Positions 1 through 12,339 of a stretch of DNA of 64,000 bases are shown here, piece by piece. Origin of the DNA: Chrysopilus asiliformis (lineage: Eukaryota > Arthropoda > Insecta > Diptera > Rhagionidae); assembly GCA_964034945.1 (NCBI GenBank), contig OZ035963.1, forward strand, positions 40,695,090 to 40,759,089, in the 5' to 3' direction. Made by a program: the position numbers and the translations under genes. Position 1 is the first letter of the stretch; each line of letters opens with the position of its first letter. Below the pieces are notes generated by a model that made no database searches, was not told where the DNA came from, and worked only from the letters and a program-made list of their open reading frames with translations.

Positions 1-2259
1 ATTTTGAAGATTTTCGTAATTTTGAACGAAATCTTGCTCGAAATCACGAGATTTCCAGTACATTGACCTGTTTTCAAAAATCACTAAAAGTATGCAATTT
101 CCACAAAATTACGAACTAAATCAAGCAAAAACAATGAATTCAACCCTGCATCACTCATTCAGTTCTCTTGAGTACATCAGTTTTGACATTTGTGCTGGAT
201 TGGAACGACGGAGATATAAGAAAAAGAAGCCGTGTTCCGCACGCGAAAAGGATATATTAGTAAACAACCTACGCAGGGCAAAAAAAATGGACCTGTTTTT
301 GATGTGATTAGATATGAAATGGAAAATAATTGTTTATTTTCATTACAGATAATTTCCATTGTCGTCTAAAGTGTCTAATTCTGTTTGCACATATTTGATC
401 GATGTTTGGAATTGTATTATTCATCATATTACTAAAATTCATAGCAATCCTGTAGTTGAAATGTCAAACAAAATTATCTAACCTCTGTGTGAACACTTTG
501 GTTTAAGATCTAAATCATTTCGCAAAATTACGTGATTTTGCGTCGGTCTGAACTTAGTATAAGAGCGAAAAAAAAAATGTTTTCTGCTCAAGTCATACTT
601 TATTTAATATTATCCTAACAATGAAATTAGTTTGCAGAAGGGTAATAGGAGTTTAGTTTCAGTTATTTTTTTTAGGTACGCCATTTTGAAGGTATAAAAG
701 GAGTATAACAAATGTTAGGTTGTATTTTAGAATAGGGTATACAAAAACATCCATAAATTTTAAATTTGGCGCTATTTTTAGTTTAAGTACAAATAAAAGT
801 TATATGGCAATACCATCTATTTGACAGTTCTCGTGTTTATAATTGAAGCCAGTTTTCACGTTTCGGTTTTCATCGAATTTTGTTTAATTTACTGACTTAA
901 TTCGCGCAAACTAAATTAATTTCGATGCAAAACTCACCGCTTATTAATGATAAAAACATAAAATAACGTGACATGCTGTGGAAATGTGAAAAAATGTGAC
1001 TAAATGTGATTTTTCGGACGGTAAAATCTCTTTGGGGATAAATCAGAAATCTCTTTGGGGCTATTCAGAACAAATGCTTCACTCACGGACACTGTAGATG
1101 TGCAGATTCAGTCTTCCTGTTATTCTTATTCGTGGGATAAGATACTGAAACATGACAAATAATTAAAAACAAAAAATCCGCTTGCCTCTCACCTCAACTT
1201 GCCTTATATGTTCTGGAACAAATAACAAAGGGGGTCGGGTATAAGAGAAAATGTCAAATAAAAATTTCAGGGATGTGCAAAGTTTTAGTACACGCATGCA
1301 TTTGCATTTTAGTACAACAAAACACTTTAAGTGCAATTTTTCCATTGTAATTCAATTTTTTCCGCATTAAGAATCTTTAGTAAAATTCCTTTCACTATAA
1401 ACATGACTAAAAAAACATTTAAACAGTTAAAACCATACTAAAAAATTTTGTTTTGCTCCATACTTTAGAGAAATTTTTAACGTTTAGAATATAGCTGACT
1501 AACCCTGATTGCTTGCTTTTAGCACAATTTTTAATGTTTCCTATCTGAAGAATGTGGTAAAGAGAGAAAGTATATAAAATTCCTAAGTTCATCCCGCTTC
1601 CTCTTACACTGGTATATGGAAAACCCCTGAAGCGAGAGTTCTATTCAAGTATATTTTTCTATGCTTAAACTTTGTTAATAAATCATCCCAAGCCTTATTT
1701 TTTAAACTTTTGTTTTTAAAATTTTGGCTAAAGTTTACTTTAGGGGCGCGGTTGACTAGGATCTTCATATTTTTTTCCTAGTTTTATGGGGTCAAATGGA
1801 TTTAAAAAATAAAAAAAAATTTAGTCGCTCGGCCATAGGGGGGAGCCGGGAGCCCCCCAAAGTTTGTTCGCAAAAACTACAAACGGCTATGATTTGTTTG
1901 TTTTTTGACCGATTTTAAAACTGTAAACGCCAAAAGGTGTCTCTCAAAGAGTTCTTTCCAAAAAGTTTTTGTTTGCCCCCACCCAATACAAAATACGCCT
2001 ACGGCACTGAAAACAAAAAAATTCTCTAAAATGTATTTTTTTTGGACTCCGGAGCTCTCAAAATGCATTTTGAGCCACTTTTGTATTTTTGGGGTCAGTG
2101 ACCCCCCAAACCCCCACCCACTGAAATGCGTTAATTTGACATTCAGAAGTCATACAAAGTATTTCTTTGGATTTAGGAACTCATAAAAAGCCGTTTTGGA
2201 TGATTTTTATATAATGTAGGTCCCGGTGCTCCGAAAATAAAGTCTCAACTGAGAACAAT
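1..2259. other. Unassigned AT-rich DNA, no gene seen
   Basis: No open frame here has a recognisable domain or coding character; the longest are 60-93 codons in low-complexity sequence. The stretch around 1740-2200 is locally C/G-run rich (runs of C and G near 1840-1860 and 2100-2115) against an otherwise T/A-rich background, which looks like old repeat DNA, but no second copy was recognised in the window. Confidence 0.5.
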
Positions 2260-2695
2260 CCACATATAACGGCATATACTGCCAACCAAATAAATTTTTT
2301 TCAGTAGAAGATACGTTGCACTATTGCAACAATGCGGTAAAGCGTCGTTAAATATCTCTCGGCCTTTTACAAGAGAGGTTTTTAGGTATGTTGCAGAACT
2401 GCAATATGGCGATACAAAGAGTTAAACCTAAATTAGGTCCAGTGCAACTGTGGCTCTGTGTTATCACCGTGAAGGTTCATGGTTGTTTCGGGTTCAGGGG
2501 AGTGACGAAGCCCTCGTCAGATAGAGTAGTGACAACTCCTGCTCTCTATTACAGAAATTGTTTATTTATTGGATGGATCATAGGAACTTACAAGAAGTTT
2601 ATCTATTCACCACCTGGTTTAATTCGGCCGCGCGAATTATTTTAGTAATGTCCGGCTCGAGAATTTTTCTTGTAAAATATTTTTTTACGTGGATA
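2260..2695. other. Unassigned stretch before family X copy 1
   Basis: Contains a short frame at 2388-2645 of no recognised family. No terminal repeats or coding domain were identified. Confidence 0.4.
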
Positions 2696-2865
2696 CGTCT
2701 TGGATTTTGGTTATGGGGGTACAAATTAGAAAATCGGCTTGCTGCCATGATAACAAATTTGCAATCGATGAAACTCGATAGTTGGTGGTGACATCCGAAC
2801 AGAAACTGTGTTATAAGATCCGGCCTACATTAAAGCATTGTTTAGGGTATTTTGTTATGTTAAAC

Positions 2866-4474
2866 CACAAACTAATCATAAGCAGACTAACAATTTCATT
2901 CAATCCATTCTAGAACAAAATTGAATTTTCACTTCCAAAAAAGAAATACCCATAGCAGCCACTCCAGCCGTAGCAGCCAAAAAGAAATACCCATAGCAGC
3001 CACTCCAGCCACAAGCAGCCGTGGTGATCGCCTATACATGCCGCTGCTTACATTCGCCCTTTGTTAAAACCAGTTTTCGTTTCTAGTTCGTTTTATTCTC
3101 GTTGAATTCTTATGCAAGCGATACGAAGCGGGGGCAAGTGTGTTTGGTTTTTTTTTGTGTGTTTGTATTGTGTGTGCGTGTTTTTTTGTTTGTGCGTATT
3201 TTTTCCTTCCGCAGGTTTTCGATTAGAATATTTTGATTGCTAACAATGTAACATGACAAAATTTTAGTTTGTTCGTTAATTCAAAATTTATTTTGAACTT
3301 TAAACGTTAAAAAAAACAGCAAACTAAAAATTTTATCTTGTTATTCCAGACGGAAACTTTCTCAAAGAAAAAAAAAACTTTTTCTTTTAAATGAATTTCT
3401 AATTAATTTTAAACTCCTAAATCTTTTGAGTTAATATTATGTACAGAAAACATAAAAACCAATCTAAAATCAGTAAAATATATACAATTTTCTTGTATTC
3501 GATTTTTTTTTGATTTTTTTTTAAATAACGCATTTTTTTTATTTATATTGTCACTAAATTGAATTTTACCATATGACGGTGAGGGGGAGGGAGAGGAAGT
3601 CAAAAAATATTTTTTTGTCACAAGGAATTACCTTTCGAAAATGTTCAATATCATTTCAATCGGTTAAGCCTTTACAAATTTTTAAAGTTTTTGTGATTTC
3701 GAGTTTTCGCCGACTTTGACCCCCTCCTCTCCGCCTACTGGAATTTATTCCCCGAAACAAAAAAATACGGGTATCTTTTTTTTAGGTCCCTAACTACATC
3801 CAAATGAAAAAAGTTAAAAAAAAAAACAAAGGTGACTTTAAAGCTCCATTCAAGTCGAGTATGAAGTTTTTACATATCTCTAACGGTTCATGAGATAATT
3901 TGAAAAACATTATTTTTCACATATTTTTTCGGAAACTTTAAATATTGCAGAAGAAAGTCATGTAATATTCACATCTTTTTTTTGAATTGTTTAAATCATA
4001 CTTTAAATTGTTTAAATAAAATGCATTTACTTGCTTTATCAAACTACAATTCTGTGGAAATTTGATAAAACTTGAAACTTACATTCTCAAAGCAATTTAA
4101 AAATATGAACAAAATATAACAAGATAAAATTTTTAGTTTGCTGTTTTTTTTAACGTTTAAAGTTCAAAATAAATTTTGAATTAACGAACAAACTAAAAAT
4201 TTTGTCATGTCACATATTTATTGTTAGCAATCAAAATATTCAAATCGAAAACCTGCGGAAGGAAAAAATACGCGCAAACAAAAAAACACGCACACACAAT
4301 ACAAACACACAAAAAAAACACTTGCATCACGAAGTGTTGTGCTGTTGGCAGTAAAGCTCATGGCTGCTACGGCTGGAGTGGCTGCTATGGGTATTTCTTT
4401 TTTGGAAGTGAAAATTCAATTTTGTTCTAGAATGGATTGAATGAAATTGTTAGTCTGCTTATGATTAGTTTGTG
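2866..4474. mobile_element. Foldback-type element with very long inverted arms
   Basis: The left arm starts CACAAACTAATCATAAGCAG and its exact reverse complement ends the element at 4474; the outer ~70 bp of the two arms match perfectly. Similarity continues inward to about 3346 (left) and 4116 (right), leaving a non-coding spacer of roughly 770 bp. The 7-bp direct repeat GTTAAAC flanks the element (2859-2865 and 4475-4481), and the uninterrupted site can be read in family X copy 2 near 16750. The left arm carries a tandemly duplicated block (2938-3000) and a ~100-bp segment near 3011-3115 that also occurs in the small element at 18491-18780, while the right arm lacks it. No transposase is encoded. 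Confidence 0.85.
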
Positions 4475-5122
4475 GTTAAACTATGTTCAATTATCTTTTT
4501 AAGAATCAAAATCTAAATTTTCACTGCCGCTGTTATGCTGTGTTTGCTGCTTGTAGTACAGATTTCACATTTATACTCTTTTTATGCTTCTCCTTTATGT
4601 GTATTGAATCTGATGTATTGAATGCCATGTTATTTCGCTCTTTTCGCTCTGAAAAGTGTCGCTCTTAACGGCAAAATCGTTTGCTGTGGTTTCCGACTCT
4701 CGTTCTTGGGAACGAAAATGATTTCTATTTAAGTTTTCGCTTCTTGTTCAAAGCGGTTTGTGGGTCTCGCATAAAAATGAATGAAAGCCTCGAGCGATAG
4801 CTTTTTGGTATGATGCACACACACATGTAAGTATGCATTTTACTAGTGAGAGAACGATATTTCGCTCCCAGCATTATAGTTGTGTTCAGGGTTGTGAGAT
4901 TTTTGATCTTCGAAATCGTAATAAATCGGCCGAAAAATAGTAGTAGAATCGATGAAATAGTAGTAAATTTATGTAAAACCTTCGTCATTATATATATAAC
5001 TAATTTGAACGAAAGACTAGAAATGGGAGTGTTTTGAACACTGTATGTATGATATTTACTTCATACTTCTCTTATCATAAACCAATTACTTATAAATAAA
5101 ATTATTATAAATAAAATTATTA

Positions 5123-5946
5123 CAGTAATCCCCCGCTTTACGGACGGGATGCGCTCTACGGAAACTGTCCGTATATCGAAAATCCGTAAAACGAAACCTA
5201 TTTTAGTATGAGATTGTACTGGGAATAAATAGATGTGTTCCAATCAATAGAAATGTCCGTAAAAAGAAACCTATTTTAGTATAAGATCGTATTAAAAATA
5301 GATAGATGCGTACCAAAAAAATCCGTAATACGAAACAGATTAGTATAATATATTAAAATAATTATTTAACCACTAGAATAATGAGAAAACTATATAATTA
5401 TAGAAAAAAAATATTTATACTACTTGAAATGGAGCATAAATCAATTGAATATGTTAAAACCAACAAAATATTATGGGGCAAATCATGCCGCGGACAAAAA
5501 AACGTAGCTGTTTCTACGTAGGTTTCTGCTAGTTTCGTCAGAATTCAAATTTCATTGTGGGACAGAAAGCAGATTCTGCTTCTGCTGCTGCTTCTGCCTC
5601 TGCCTCTGCTGCTGCCTCTGCCCAATTAGAGTTCTCGCTTAAGAATAGCAAATAGATTTTTTAAAAATACACCGCACTGCAGTTTTTTATTGCCTTTTTT
5701 AATTCTCTTTTGTGTATACACAAAATGTGTCAGAAATTTCGGAGAAATTAAGTATGTACATTTACAATAAATACAACATAATTATGGAGGACTTTTTCTT
5801 GATTTTTTTCTGTGATTCAAAAAAAAAATTTTTTTTGTCCGTAATAGCGAATTTTTTTATCCGTTTAGCGAATTTGTTCCTATATTAGTCATGTCCGTAA
5901 CTTCGTATTTCCGTAAAACGAGCGTCCGTATAGCGGGGGATTACTG
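5123..5946. mobile_element. pogo/Tigger-type non-autonomous element (MITE)
   Basis: The ends are inverted repeats beginning CAGTAATCCCCCGCTTTACG (left) and the complementary CGTATAGCGGGGGATTACTG (right), each flanked by TA (5121-5122 and 5947-5948). CAGTA-TCCCCC termini with a TA duplication are typical of the pogo/Tigger branch of Tc1/mariner. The interior holds a CTTCTGCTGC-type microsatellite near 5570-5620 and many CCGTAAAACG-like motifs repeated in subterminal positions. No transposase frame is present. Confidence 0.85.
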
Positions 5947-5949
5947 TAT

Positions 5950-6206
5950 ATTATAAAATTATGAAACCGAATATCTCAAAAACGGTGCATCTTATCAAAA
6001 AAGTGCAAGAACAAAAGTTATTTAGGATATGATTCTACATAAAACTCCCATACATCAAAATCCGATTGGAATAAATTAAAAAAAAATCTAATTAGAAAGT
6101 TTGACTTCAAACTGGATTTTTGATACAACTGTTCGCCGTTCACTTAAATCACCATACGGATTTTCAATAATTGCCAGATTGGCAATTATAGCTTTTGTTA
6201 TGTTTT
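5950..6206 (+). repeat. Interspersed repeat family Z, partial copy 1
   Basis: Only the distal half of family Z is present, from about GAATATCTCAAAAACGGTGC to the terminal hairpin ATTGCCAGATTGGCAAT and TTTTGTTATGTTT. It abuts the pogo-type MITE on its left. Confidence 0.75.
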
Positions 6207-6463
6207 AAAGAAAATCTGTTTCCTTAATTTCCTTTTCACTAAAATTTCTTACTTAAATATCTATTGGCGATTGTTGTAGGCGGATCCACGTCTTTTGGCC
6301 GTCTCTACGAGACAGACACCTTGCTTTTTTTACTTTCTTACATGTAGGAAATGTGTCGAAATTACTTGAAAAATCTAAATCATAACGGAGCCCTGCACGT
6401 CGCTAGGCCATATGGCCATCGACTCAGGGAAATTTATGTAAAATCATATTCTAAACACTTTGG

Positions 6464-6995
6464 GTTTAAGGAGGGAATACACGCTCACTCATGCCCTACA
6501 ACATTTCATGTTGTCACGCCAATTTGAGCGTGTATAGTGCTGACGGACAGCAAAAACTCGTGCGGGCCATCATGATCGCCAAATATTAAACTATCTTTGA
6601 TTTTTGTGGGCATGGCTTTAGGTTGGCCAACATGATCGCAGATGTATTGCTGTGATGTAGGACATTCGTCATTCTTGTGAAATTTTTGAAAGAGCAACTG
6701 TTGAAGTGAAAAAGTAAATTGAAGAAAACAATTAGGAGTGAGTTTAAGAGTGCAATAAAATAATAAAAATGGCTTTTTTAAAAGACAAAAAATTTTGGGA
6801 AGAATTTTTCGAAATTACAGCTAATGCTTCATCACTCATTTTGCAAATTCCAAATTTTCTATTACGACCTTATCTCCTTGAAAAGTTGGTAACGAATGAA
6901 GACTGACATGATCGATACGTGTGTAGCAAAACCAACTTTTGGAGTGACAGCATGTTGTAGGGCATGAGTGAGCGTGTATTTCCTGCTTTAGACAA
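6464..6995. mobile_element. Terminal-inverted-repeat element with a 45-codon frame
   Basis: Inverted ends share AATACACGCTCACTCATGCC followed by CTACAACAT (left 6476-6505, right about 6951-6980), with weaker pairing extending outward. The exact edges and target duplication are unclear. An internal 45-codon ATG frame on the plus strand (6769-6906) reads as a plausible peptide containing FWEEFFEI, and a GTAACG donor-like site lies near its end, so it may be the remnant of a transposase exon. No family was recognised. Confidence 0.65.
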
Positions 6996-7879
6996 ATATT
7001 CGGGAAAAAACTGTTTTCAAGAAAATTACAAAAATTTTCTTCATTTGTCTAGGAGAAGAAGGAAGGAGAAGAAGGAAGGAGAGCGTTTAACTTTTGATAA
7101 AAGCCTGTTCTGTACCAAGTTTCAACTTTCTACCTCAATTAACTCTCGAGTTTTCAAATGTTTTTGCATAAAAAATTTCAACATAAATAGCCAATTTTTC
7201 ATCATATGACTTTTAATTACGTAAGAAAGGTATCATCTCACCGCTAGGCAGATAAAGCTATGTTTTTTTTACTGAAAATTGACTAAACTACATCCCCTAA
7301 TCGGATGATACAACAACGTTTCGAATCAAGAATAGGTCAGAATCGTAAGCTACAATAGACTATAGTAATTATAGTTCAAGTAATAAGTCTGTCATCATCG
7401 CGCTTTTAATTACGAAAAGGTTTGTAAAATAATCAATACAGTTCAGGAGGTCAATATAGTTAAAATCTCAGTTTTGAAACAAAAAACTCGTTTTTCCGGC
7501 TACTGTATTTAAAACGTTTGCTTTAAAATTTCACGAGTGAAGCTTTATTTCCATTTGGTTTAACTGTTTGACTTTCCCTCGAAATGATATCAAAATAAGT
7601 CAAGAGTGATTTGGGTATTAACAAAAAAATTTTACAATGCTAGTAGTGTAAGTCAGTTAATGCCCTTAAAACTTCACAGTTATTGAAGAATTGTTTGTTC
7701 GCCTAACATGAATTGGTAGTAACTATATTATTACTGGGTTGCGTAATATTACGAGTTTTTTACATACATATTCACAAAACCCTTGATTACTCAAAACTAG
7801 TTAAACTTGACTTATTTTACAATCATTCTAACCCCCTCATATAGATTGAGATATGGAAAGTAACGAATAAATATTAGAC
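6996..7879. other. Unassigned stretch, no gene seen
   Basis: AT-rich sequence with no recognised repeat ends, domain or long open frame. Confidence 0.4.
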
Positions 7880-8423
7880 TAGAAATAGACGATGCGATCA
7901 TCGGTACAATTGCCGGGCCGATTTGCCGTCGCAAGCGATAATTGTATAGTGTATGCGACATTTTTTGCCCGATATCGCACGGTCGTACGTCACTTAGCCA
8001 AAACCTGCGGTCGCATGTGGCAGATTGTATCGATTGTGGTCTGCCATGCGACCGTCGATACGATATTATTATTATTATTATAGGTTTATTAAATTCATCG
8101 TAATACAATTTTTAAAATATATTTTTTATGCTAGAGATCGACTCAAGGTCTTACAACTATGAACAATTTGAGCTAAGAAACAACATTTAGAGAAAGATAT
8201 ATTTTTATAATATAAGGGAAAAGATGATAAAAACCCTGTTCTGACCAAAAAAAAAACTCAAGGTTTTATATTAAAAGTGACCTAACTAGAATGTCCCTGG
8301 AACTAGCAATCGAAGATAAAAATTTAATATTAAGCGAATGGATTTTCGAAGAAATTTCCAAAACCTTGTAATTATTGTGCAATAATCTCGTTGGGAAGTC
8401 GAAAGGAAGATCGAACATAATTT

Positions 8424-11228
8424 TTAAAATCTTGTTTTGTTTTGTTTTATTTGTAATTTTTTAAGATGTGTTGTTGCACAACTATTCCACGCATTTGCAC
8501 CATAAAGTAGAACAGGTTGAAAAATTAACTTGAAAATTAAGATTTTGTTGTCTGTAGATAAGGTTGACCTCCTGTTTATTAGCGGATATAATGCTTTTAT
8601 AATGTTGTCACATTTTTTGACAATATAGTCCGTATTGTCTTTAAACGTCAATTTCTTTATCTAATTTGACACCCAGATATTTAATACTATTTTGGTTCCA
8701 TAATACTTCTTGGTTATTGAGGATGAGGTTTCGTGGTGGCAGGTGACAGGCTTTACGTTTTTTAGTGAAGAAGAGTGCCTCGGTGAGATTAATGAAAATA
8801 TTTATACCCGTATGGTGAAACCAAAGGGTATACTAACTTTGCCTTACCGTTTGTAACGCTAAGATCCCGTCATCGCACACAAAAATGAATTACACCAATG
8901 GGTTTAGAATGATAAAAATAATTAATTTCTGGATGTCCGTCCGTCCGTCTGTCTGTCCGTGCGTCTGTGGCGCGGATTGCGGGCGCATGGATTTAGCTAC
9001 AGACTTGAAATTTTGCACAGGTCCGTTTTTCGTAAAATGCGAGGCTAAGTTCGTTAATGGGCAAAAATGGACCATTAGGGGGGTACCCCCCATACGAACG
9101 TAAACGTTTTTTGCGAATATCTCAAAAACGGTGCATCTTATCAAAAAAGTGCAAGAACAAAAGTTGTTTAGGACATGATTCTACATTTAAGTTCCATACA
9201 TCAAAATCTAATTGGAACAAGTTTTAAAAATATCTTATTGGAATTTTTGATTTCTTACTGAAATTTGCATACAACTGTTTGCCGTTCACTTAAATCACCA
9301 TACGGGTTTTCAATAATTGCCAGATTGGCAATTATAGCTTTTGTTATGTTTATTTATGGAGTTGAAAGCTTTTTCGAGACTGTTTATAATTTTTACAGGG
9401 CAATTCGAGGTGGACAATATTGCCGTATCGTCAGCAAAGAGACCTATCTCACATTCTTCTAAATTAGGAAAATCACTTGTAAAAATATTATACAGTGTAG
9501 GGCTTAGTGATGAACCCTGAGGGACTCCAGCTGAAAGTGTGAAGTGTTGAGATTTAGTACCGTTAATGTCTACGTAGGAAACTCTATTAGACAGGAAGCT
9601 TTCAATAATTTTAATAAGGTAAGTAGGGAATTTGAACATAACCATTTTATGGATGAGCCCGTCGTGCCAGACAGAATCAAAAGCTTTCACTATATCTAAG
9701 GCTATCATGCCAGTAGATTTTTTATGTTTGAAACCTTCTCCGACGAGTTTTTGGATCCTAAGAATCTGATGGCTTGTGGAATGTCCTTTTCTGAAGCCGA
9801 ATTGTTCGTCAAGGTAGATTTGTTTGGCCTCAAGGATATTTTCTAGTCTGGTTTTAATAACCTTTTCATAAAGCTTGCCTACTGAGCTTAGTAAACTAAT
9901 AGAACGATAACTGGACACTTGAAATCTAGGTTTATTGGGTTTAGGAATACAGATGATTTTTGCTATTTTCCAATTATCCGGGAAATAATTAATTTTTAAA
10001 CATGTATTAAAAATGCGAATTAGGAATTTTAATCCTATCTTTGGAATATGTTTAATGAGGATATTAGTAATTTTATCAACACCCGGTGCCTTACTATTCT
10101 TCAATGTTTTGATAAAGCTTTGTAACTCTGGGGCTGTTATTTCAGGAAAGCTATCGATATTTTGGTTGGATAAATTAGATATTGAGTTAGAGACGTTAAA
10201 CTCAATACTAAAGTCGCTAGCTAAGCTTTTCAGTTAATTTATGTTGTGCTTCGAAGAATTTAGCAAAAGCTTCACTTTTTTCAGCATTAGTGGTTAGAAC
10301 TTGGTTATTGTCGTTTATGTGAGGAATAGATTTATTGCGAGACTTCAGAGCCTTAGAGATTTTCCAAAATGGTTTACTACCTTTGTCTAAAGACGAAATT
10401 AATTTACACCAGTTCTTGCTTTTAATGATTTGAAACTCGAGGGAGATTGATTTTTTAACGATTGAGTAGTTCTGTTTTATGAGAGGTGAGCGTGGTCTTT
10501 GAAATTGCTGCGTAATTTATTTCTGTATGAAATTATTTTTCTTATCGAATCGCAATTTCCCTGTGATAGATAGGTTTATATTTTATTTTTGGAATTGCAG
10601 CGTTTGTTGCGAATTGCAAAATATTTTTAAATGTTATTATATTTTGAGTGATGTTTTCTGTGTTGTCCTCTAGAAGATTTTGGTAGATAAGTGGGAGAAT
10701 GTGGAAAAATTATTTTAAAGTTAATAGTTGCTTGTTTATTGTAGAAACTAGTGCTCCAGCGGTTATTACGTTGACAATTCCAAAAAGAGTGCCTACAGTT
10801 TAGATCACCAGCAACTATAAATGCACCCGGGATGTTGTTGAAAATGCTGAAGTCCTTTTCAAGTTTTCTTAATCTGTCTAAGTTATAATTACCTCCTGGG
10901 AAATATGCCGCAACAAGAGATATTTCATCATACTGACAATAAATCTTAATAGCCACAGTTTCACAAACATTAGTTTTGAGTGATGGTAATAGGTAGTGTT
11001 TAATTTTTTTGATAATTATTGCAACACCGCCTCCTTTTTCAACTTCTCTATCCCGACGTTATCGTCATATTCCGGACAGAAACACTTGCAAGATGGTTTT
11101 AACCAAGTTTCTGTAATAATTGCTATGTCAATATTTTTATCTTTTATCAAGTCAAATAATTCCAAGGTTTTGTTTTTGATGCTTTGAGCATTCCAGACCA
11201 GAAGGTTAAGATTGTTAATTATAGACAT
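8424..11228 (-). pseudogene. LINE ORF2 (endonuclease-reverse transcriptase), broken
   Basis: The start at 11228 overlaps the end of ORF1 by 14 bp, as is common in Jockey-group LINEs. The N-terminal piece (11016-11228) shows the APE-type endonuclease start (LLVWNAQS, ITETW). A second frame (10627-10956) carries the endonuclease GDLN motif. The RT piece (9310-10104) has SYRSISLLS, DEQFGFRKGHST, ALDIVKAFDSVWHDGL, GVPQGSSLSP and the catalytic FADD. The C-terminal part (8424-8651) resumes beyond the inserted family Z copy. Frameshifts between these pieces and the insertion make it non-functional. Confidence 0.88.
8814..9350 (+). repeat. Interspersed repeat family Z, full-length copy 2 (inside LINE ORF2)
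   Basis: The best reference for the family. It starts ATACCCGTATGGTGAAACC, an imperfect hairpin closed by CCAAAGGGTAT, and ends with the hairpin ATTGCCAGATTGGCAAT plus ATAGCTTTTGTTATGT. The interior has a (GTCC)n run near 8935-8965 and a run of G followed by a run of C around a TAC core. It interrupts the RT frame of the LINE, so it is younger than that LINE. No coding sequence. Confidence 0.85.
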
Positions 11229-12339
11229 ATTTAAGGGCTAGTTCCGTGATTACTCTAAACTGATCATCTTTCGATTTACAATTTTTAAGCTTAAAAATTA
11301 ATGCATTAGTAATTTCCATCATTTCGGAAAAAGAAAAAAGATTATTATATCTATTTGTATATCTTGCTGAGTTGAATTGGGATATTGGATGTGTGTTAGT
11401 TTGTGATTGTAGACGCTTGTCGGATAATGGAAGTGTACGATGTCTAGAGATCGAACTAACGTTGAGTAGCGGGAAATTTGTGTTGTTGAATGCAGGAGGT
11501 GGAACGGAAGGATGTTGACGAGTTTGCTGCTGAAGATGGTTGAACCGTATTGATGGGTTTCTCGAAGCTCTAGTTCGTATATTCAAGTATTTTTCTCTTT
11601 CAGGGCAATTGGTATCACTAGCAGGATGATCGCCTAAAAAATTTGCTTTATTATTATCCCTATTAGGACATTCTGATGATTTGTGATTATTAGCGCACAG
11701 TCTGCATATAGTTTTCAGATGACAACCAAGAGCGCCGTGGCCAAATGTTTGGCAGGTGTAACAACGAACCGGTCCACTTTGTTTTTTGCGATAGTAGTTG
11801 AATTTCAATATGGTATGAAAAATCGTTTTGCACTTATCTTGTATTTCGTGAAGTTTTGTTCCCTTTGGAAACGATAATAAAAAAGTGGCGTGGTCCTGAT
11901 AACGTGGCATTCTGATGGACATATTTTGAATGTTTACACAATTTGTAATACCACAGTTAGATAGCTCTTTTAGAAATACTGAGATTTCTAGTTTGTGAAG
12001 ACCAGTCAAAACTATTTTAGTTAAATCGCTAGTAGATTGATCATGCGTGAAAAATTTAATTCTATCCTTTACTAAGCTGTCAAATAATAATTTGTAGTCG
12101 TCTTTTGAAAGCGATGAAATTTTTGTTCCAATGCTCATGTTTTTGATCCAGTATTGGTTGATATTCAATGACTTTAGAGATTCCTTCATTGTTGACGGTT
12201 TCATGTCGACTATGGTGATGGGAGGCATATTGGGTTTTTTAGGTGGTTTCGGGGTAGATTCGGATGCGTTTTCTTCCATTTCGTCGCCAGATAACTGACT
12301 AAGGGGACCAAATTTGTTATTCCTTGATGCGCTTGCCAT
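11215..12339 (-). CDS. LINE ORF1 (Gag-like nucleic-acid-binding protein, 374 aa)
   Basis: I chose the ATG at 12339 (MASASRNNKFGPLSQ) rather than the upstream in-frame codon, because the 55 residues before it are non-conserved in character and the charged/proline-rich start fits Jockey-group ORF1 proteins. The C-terminal half carries CCHC zinc knuckles: CYTCQTFGHGALGC, then CRLCANNHKSSEC, followed by a third motif ending in TNCP. The role is binding LINE RNA in the ribonucleoprotein particle. The frame is intact, although ORF2 next to it is broken, so the copy as a whole is inactive. Confidence 0.82.
   Translation of the reverse strand: MASASRNNKFGPLSQLSGDEMEENASESTPKPPKKPNMPPITIVDMKPSTMKESLKSLNINQYWIKNMSIGTKISSLSKDDYKLLFDSLVKDRIKFFTHDQSTSDLTKIVLTGLHKLEISVFLKELSNCGITNCVNIQNMSIRMPRYQDHATFLLSFPKGTKLHEIQDKCKTIFHTILKFNYYRKKQSGPVRCYTCQTFGHGALGCHLKTICRLCANNHKSSECPNRDNNKANFLGDHPASDTNCPEREKYLNIRTRASRNPSIRFNHLQQQTRQHPSVPPPAFNNTNFPLLNVSSISRHRTLPLSDKRLQSQTNTHPISQFNSARYTNRYNNLFSFSEMMEITNALIFKLKNCKSKDDQFRVITELALKYVYN

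Larger units (their letters stand above)
2696..6324 (+). repeat. Interspersed repeat family X, copy 1 (interrupted by three other elements)
   Basis: Family X starts with GACGTGGATACGTCTTGG and ends near GAGACAGACACCTTGC. Two other copies lie at 16571-17812 and 40014-41439. In this copy the shared sequence is broken by a foldback element (2866-4474), a pogo-type MITE (5123-5946) and a family Z fragment (about 5950-6206); the family X 3' end resumes at about 6215. The first base of the family is T instead of G here. No intact coding sequence is seen. The superfamily is unknown; copy 2 gives the best view of the termini because it sits inside a LINE. Confidence 0.7.
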
